Source of the DNA: Mucilaginibacter geliditolerans
Lineage (GTDB): Bacteria > Bacteroidota > Bacteroidia > Sphingobacteriales > Sphingobacteriaceae
Assembly (NCBI RefSeq): GCF_014200495.1
Contig: NZ_JACHBY010000001.1
Coordinates: forward strand, 558,001 to 622,000
Reading direction: 5' to 3'
Length of the DNA: 64,000 bases
This document shows, piece by piece, positions 61,401 through 64,000 of the stretch (position 1 is the stretch's first letter; every line of letters starts with the position of its first letter). The position numbers and the translations under genes are program-made. A model generated the notes under the pieces. That model was not told where the DNA came from. It searched no databases and was given only the letters and a program-made list of their open reading frames with translations.

Positions 61401-61678
61401 CAAAGCCCATTCAGGCTCCGGCTAAAGGATGAAGCATGACGATTAGCTACCAACGCTTCTTTTAACGAGCCGTATGGCATTAGAGTAGCATGGTCGGGTT
61501 CTTTATTAATGCCTATACATTCCGGGTCTTCTATCTCCTTCGGGACAAACGCGGTATCGGCTTTTGAAAACAGATGATTTTCTGATAGCTGCTGACCTAT
61601 ACTTATTTTGCAGTTAAAAACAAAAATGAAGATCAGTAGAATGCCTGCAATTTCTTTTTTAATTGGGGTTTTACTCAT
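58478..61678 (-). CDS. LacZ-type beta-galactosidase, GH2
   Basis: A 1066-residue enzyme with a signal-like N-terminus (AGILLIFIFVFNCKISIG). Domains: GH2 sugar-binding (~75-260, SLNGLWKFHWVDWPQKRP), immunoglobulin-like, TIM barrel (~365-670), DUF4981 and the small Bgal C-terminal domain (~790-1060). The acid/base Glu is E506 in IIWSLGNECGSGGSNF and the nucleophile E573 in PFYLCEYAHAMFNSMG. The length matches E. coli-like LacZ. It lies downstream of SusD but behind a terminator, so it has its own promoter. It probably hydrolyses terminal beta-galactosides from a glycan bound by SusC/D. Confidence 0.93.
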   Translation of the reverse strand: MSKTPIKKEIAGILLIFIFVFNCKISIGQQLSENHLFSKADTAFVPKEIEDPECIGINKEPDHATLMPYGSLKEALVANRHASSFSRSLNGLWKFHWVDWPQKRPVNFYKTDYDVSGWRDIKVPSCWQVEGYGTPYYSNFTYIFKKDFPRVMSTPPVSYTAYQERNPVGSYRRNFEVPADWDGRRIFVTFDGVDAGFFLWINGKKVGYSVNSRNAAEFDITNYVKPGNNIIAAEVYRFTTGSYLEDQDMFRLSGIFRNVTLWSSPQEHIRDYFIKTTFDKDFHNADLLVATKVKNYSDKPAKAQQLEVSLYNGDVVVTGVVAKKDIPALQPGEEVTLNVDIPVNNPEKWTAETPKLYTTVLTINDGSRKVETESSRTGFRQIEIKGRIFTVNGVPIKLKGVNRHENWPDDGHAITEEQMIRDITLIKQANCNHVRTCHYSDDPRWYELCDEYGIYLVAEANLECHGSWDEFNEDPRIKAALIERNVANVENFKNHPSVIIWSLGNECGSGGSNFRAILSTIKSIDTTRPTHYQGFGIGAKNPADMDSEMYTQVDDLEKKANDTTLTKPFYLCEYAHAMFNSMGSVDIYNDLFDKYPQLLGGAIWEWQDQGIYNDRDPNHHITAYGGGFGEYPNDHYFIHKGVVFSDRTPKPHYPELKHAYQWITIKAKDLKNKVFTIKNRYQFINLNGLTAKWDLSENGTKISSGSLNVGLINPGEEKDIKVPFTIKPKPGAEYFLRISFDLGADQIWAKKGYEVAEQQFDLSIPKPVKVDNAGNGTLTLNDSTGTIKVTGADFSLTFDKTKGTFSKMVKNGENVLRDNGGPMLHLWRAPHQIDDMWAYREWEKKGLTDINWVADEVKSAQISKGVIEIRVSLTGTGKQNFTVHHQVIYTIYGRGVINAENKVSFSDPTLVLARIGVRMFLNKELDQFDYFGRGPMENYPDRKQGSDVAHYSSSVVQQMTPYEKPMDCGNHEDVRWANLTSGKGLGLTIKADTSLMQVSALPYSDEEMEPVEYKIDLPKSKGTVLVISHETLGVGSNGCGPRPLEQYRPYAKPATFSYQIQLFNKK

Positions 61679-61856
61679 AAATGGTTATTATACTTAGGTT
61701 GATTATGGATTTAATGTTTAATTACTATTGCAAAGAACTATAAATTTCAAACCAACAATTTGTCGTGATATACATATTTATTGGCATGGTGTACTTTAAA
61801 CTGTAAAAATAACAGGTATTGATGATAACAGCTAATTGATTTACAATCTGCTTATA

Positions 61857-61893
61857 TAAAAAAAGCCACAACCCCATAAAACGGGATTGTGGC
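61857..61893 (-). terminator. Terminator of the susCD operon
   Basis: GCCACAACCCC (61865-61875) pairs with GGGATTGTGGC (61883-61893). On the minus strand seven Ts follow (A-run 61857-61864). It lies 14 bases after the SusD stop. Confidence 0.85.
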
Positions 61894-61906
61894 AATTATT
61901 AACCAA

Positions 61907-63598
61907 TTAATACCCAGGATTCTGGGTAAGATTTTTATTCTGCTCCATAACGCTTTGTGGTATTGGTAACCAGTTCATGTATTCGGAGAAGGTATTATTA
62001 AATGTAATCACCCGTTTATAGGTTAAGTTAGTGGTATGCGGAGTATTATCATTCGGTGTTATCTCCATGCCATAATCAGGAGTTGTTAATACACCGTTCG
62101 GACCGGTTGTAATATCCCATCGCCTTATATCATACCAGCGTTTATCTTCCATCGCTAATTCAATACGGCGTTCGCGGTGGATATCGGTACGCATATCGGC
62201 CTGACTTAATCCTCCCGGCAGGTTTGGCAATGCAACGCGGGTCCTCACCTGGTTAACCGCATCGTATACACTTTGATCCGGGCCAACTGCTTCATTTTGC
62301 GCTTCGGCATAGCTCAATAAAACTTCGGCATAACGATAGAATATGTAATTAGACGTATTTGGCGAAATACCCAAGCTTGTTTGCCCGTTGATTGATTCAT
62401 CAAGCGTTTTTTTGCCATTATAGCCGGTGTTGGATATATCGCTTGTGGAGCCTAAGTCGATTTGGTTATTCCCTCCTATCCTTGACTCCCAGATATCGCC
62501 CTGCCATGCTGAACCATCATAAACGATAGATTCATAAAATCGCTGCTCACGATTAGCATAAGGATGCTGAGGATCGTAACCCGATGTAGGGTCGGTAATG
62601 GGTTTGCCATTATCCATTTCGTAATCATCAACCAGGTTTTGAGTTGGCGCAAGGTTTCCCCAGGCTTGCTCACCGCCGTGTACAATTACGGGCCCTAACA
62701 TACCTTCCTTTTTGTGACCTTTATTGGGGGCTGCGTACCCCCTGGCAAATATGGTTTCTGAATTCCAATTGTTAACAGCCAGGAATTGTCCGTTATAATC
62801 AGAAAACAAGCTATACGCTTTGGAATTGATCACCTGAAGGTTAGTAGCAGCTGCTTTGGCCCATTTTGCAGGATCATTGGTTTTATTTGATAGCGGGCTG
62901 GCGGCAAACAGTTCAATCCATCCCTTGAGCGTCAGGGCTGCACCACTTGTAGCTCTACCGGTTTGCGGCGCTTTTGCAGCTAAAGCTCCCGCAGCAGCAT
63001 CGCAATCAGCCTCAATAAATGCCACTGTCTGATCGGCAGTACCCCTTGCCACAAATATATTTGAGCCATCACTATTATCAAGTGGAGTAGTGATAATGGG
63101 TACGCCATTATAATTGGTGTACAATATTGAATAGAAGAACGCGCGCAAAAACGTTACTTCGCCAACACGTTGCGTATACCAATCTGCAGAGAAATTGCCT
63201 TTATTTTTAGCAGCTTCCTGTAAAAAGACATTACATTTCCTGATGTCGCTGTATAGCCCGCTCCAGCTAAAAGAATTTGCCGGCCCACCGGGTACGTTGC
63301 TTGGGTTAATGGAGTTTGAACGTACAACAGACTGCCCTGTCATCCATGCTGCACCAACAAAATCATTATCTGTGTACTGGTCAAGTACCTGGTCCTCATT
63401 ATTTATATCCGGTAATTGGTTATAAATATCGTTTACAAATAGGTCGGCGTTATCTTCTGAACTGAAGGTAGTGGCATCAGTTAAAGAGCCTTTGGGTGAT
63501 ACGTTTAAAAAATCATCTTTTTTACATGCCCCCATGCTTATGATAAGCACAGCAAGCAAAAAGATCTGTCCGTATTTTAAATATCTGTTTTTCATCAC
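61907..63598 (-). CDS. SusD/RagB-family nutrient-binding lipoprotein
   Basis: A 563-residue outer-membrane lipoprotein (LLAVLIISMGAC, lipid Cys25). SusD features: CKKDDFLNVSPKGSLTDATT, YSDIRKCNVFLQEAAKNK, EVTFLRAFFYSILYTNYNGV, RATSGAALTLKGWIELFAAS, FYRYAEVLLSYAEAQNEAVG, IHRERRIELAMEDKRWYDIR RW-type block and WLPIPQSVMEQNKNLTQNPG. Binds glycans at the cell surface and hands them to SusC. It starts 11 bases after the SusC stop. Confidence 0.94.
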   Translation of the reverse strand: MMKNRYLKYGQIFLLAVLIISMGACKKDDFLNVSPKGSLTDATTFSSEDNADLFVNDIYNQLPDINNEDQVLDQYTDNDFVGAAWMTGQSVVRSNSINPSNVPGGPANSFSWSGLYSDIRKCNVFLQEAAKNKGNFSADWYTQRVGEVTFLRAFFYSILYTNYNGVPIITTPLDNSDGSNIFVARGTADQTVAFIEADCDAAAGALAAKAPQTGRATSGAALTLKGWIELFAASPLSNKTNDPAKWAKAAATNLQVINSKAYSLFSDYNGQFLAVNNWNSETIFARGYAAPNKGHKKEGMLGPVIVHGGEQAWGNLAPTQNLVDDYEMDNGKPITDPTSGYDPQHPYANREQRFYESIVYDGSAWQGDIWESRIGGNNQIDLGSTSDISNTGYNGKKTLDESINGQTSLGISPNTSNYIFYRYAEVLLSYAEAQNEAVGPDQSVYDAVNQVRTRVALPNLPGGLSQADMRTDIHRERRIELAMEDKRWYDIRRWDITTGPNGVLTTPDYGMEITPNDNTPHTTNLTYKRVITFNNTFSEYMNWLPIPQSVMEQNKNLTQNPGY

Positions 63599-63609
63599 TT
63601 TATGTTTTA

Positions 63610-64000
63610 TTAGAATGAAGCATTTACACCTACTGAAATAACTCTCTGCTGGAAATAATTTTCGTTATTGCCACCCTCTTCCGGGTCCATGGTTTCTTTT
63701 ATAGAAGGGGTCCAGGTAAATACATTCTGACCGGCTACATATACTCTTAATGAATGGATAGAATTACCCAACAATTTGCTGGAGAAGGTATACCCTACCT
63801 CAAAGCTCTTCATACGCAGGTAGGCTGTATTCCTTATCCACCATGAAGATTCCTGTGTATTATTTGCAGTAGGAGTACCTGTTAACCGTGGATATAAGGC
63901 ATTTATATTAGTGGGTGTCCAATGATCGGTATAGGCAAGTTCCGTAGCCGAACCCGATGATTGAAATGGCCATACAAAATAGTTATTGACGAAAATATCG
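63610..64000 (-). CDS. SusC/RagA-family TonB-dependent receptor, C-terminal part
   Basis: The frame is open from base 64000 to the stop at 63610 (about 129 residues). It reads WWIRNTAYLRMKSFEVGYTF, GNSIHSLRVYVAGQNVFTWT and QQRVISVGVNASF with C-terminal Phe, the last barrel strands of a SusC receptor. The rest lies outside the window. Forms the transport pair with SusD just downstream. Confidence 0.9.
   Translation of the reverse strand, partial: DIFVNNYFVWPFQSSGSATELAYTDHWTPTNINALYPRLTGTPTANNTQESSWWIRNTAYLRMKSFEVGYTFSSKLLGNSIHSLRVYVAGQNVFTWTPSIKETMDPEEGGNNENYFQQRVISVGVNASF

Overview
The window comes from an aerobic member of the Bacteroidota, most likely a Sphingobacteriaceae genome of the Mucilaginibacter/Pedobacter type. 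The signs are a SusC/SusD pair beside a family 2 glycosidase, a giant secreted protein ending in a type IX secretion (CHU_C/type B) sorting domain, Bacteroidota-only families (DUF4199, DUF2007, CarboxypepD_reg-like), few Shine-Dalgarno sites, and several promoters of the Bacteroidota TAnnTTTG (-7) / TTG (-33) type. No phage, integrase, transposase, CRISPR array, rRNA or tRNA gene was seen. The organism name is inference.

Layout. 1-24 kb is mostly housekeeping and small conserved genes: an EVE-domain protein (cut by the window edge), a WYL regulator, two tandem DUF2007 proteins, a LuxR-type protein, DUF4199, a glycosylasparaginase, cutC, a protease/propeller/barrel fusion, hscA, a TPR protein, ribE, a NUDIX hydrolase, a transglutaminase-like protein and accC. 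Then comes a three-gene operon (SDR, FAH-family hydrolase, FAD/Fe-S lactate-type dehydrogenase) that looks like the end of a non-phosphorylating deoxy-sugar (L-fucose/L-rhamnose) pathway, followed by an M13 peptidase and a MOSC protein.

24.4-37.8 kb is one sulfur locus and the most interesting part. An Rrf2 regulator precedes a cysteine-rich 26-codon leader ORF and an intrinsic terminator, then sulfite reductase, siroheme genes (cobA and a precorrin-2 dehydrogenase fused to a TauE/SafE sulfite exporter), APS reductase and cysD-cysN. A second cysteine-rich leader ORF of 29 codons, ending Cys-Met-Cys-Cys-Cys-Cys-Gln-stop, precedes a porin and a Pst-like ABC transporter whose binding protein has lost two anion-contacting hydroxyl residues of PstS. 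I infer that both operons are controlled by translation of cysteine codons (attenuation), and that the Pst-like transporter carries sulfate or a related sulfur oxyanion rather than phosphate.

38-64 kb: proBA, a ~1.1 kb region with one promoter-driven tiny membrane ORF, a DUF2459 protein, mnmA, topA, a conserved hypothetical, a PolB-like exonuclease, a GNAT enzyme, an ECF-sigma/anti-sigma pair, a gluconokinase, the giant Ig-repeat surface protein, a methyltransferase, a DUF3606 protein, a LacZ-type beta-galactosidase, and SusD plus the C-terminal end of SusC.

Intergenic gaps hold many palindromic dispersed repeats, several abutting or overlapping stop codons, including one near-identical 83-nt pair present in opposite orientation at 32.7 and 46.4 kb.
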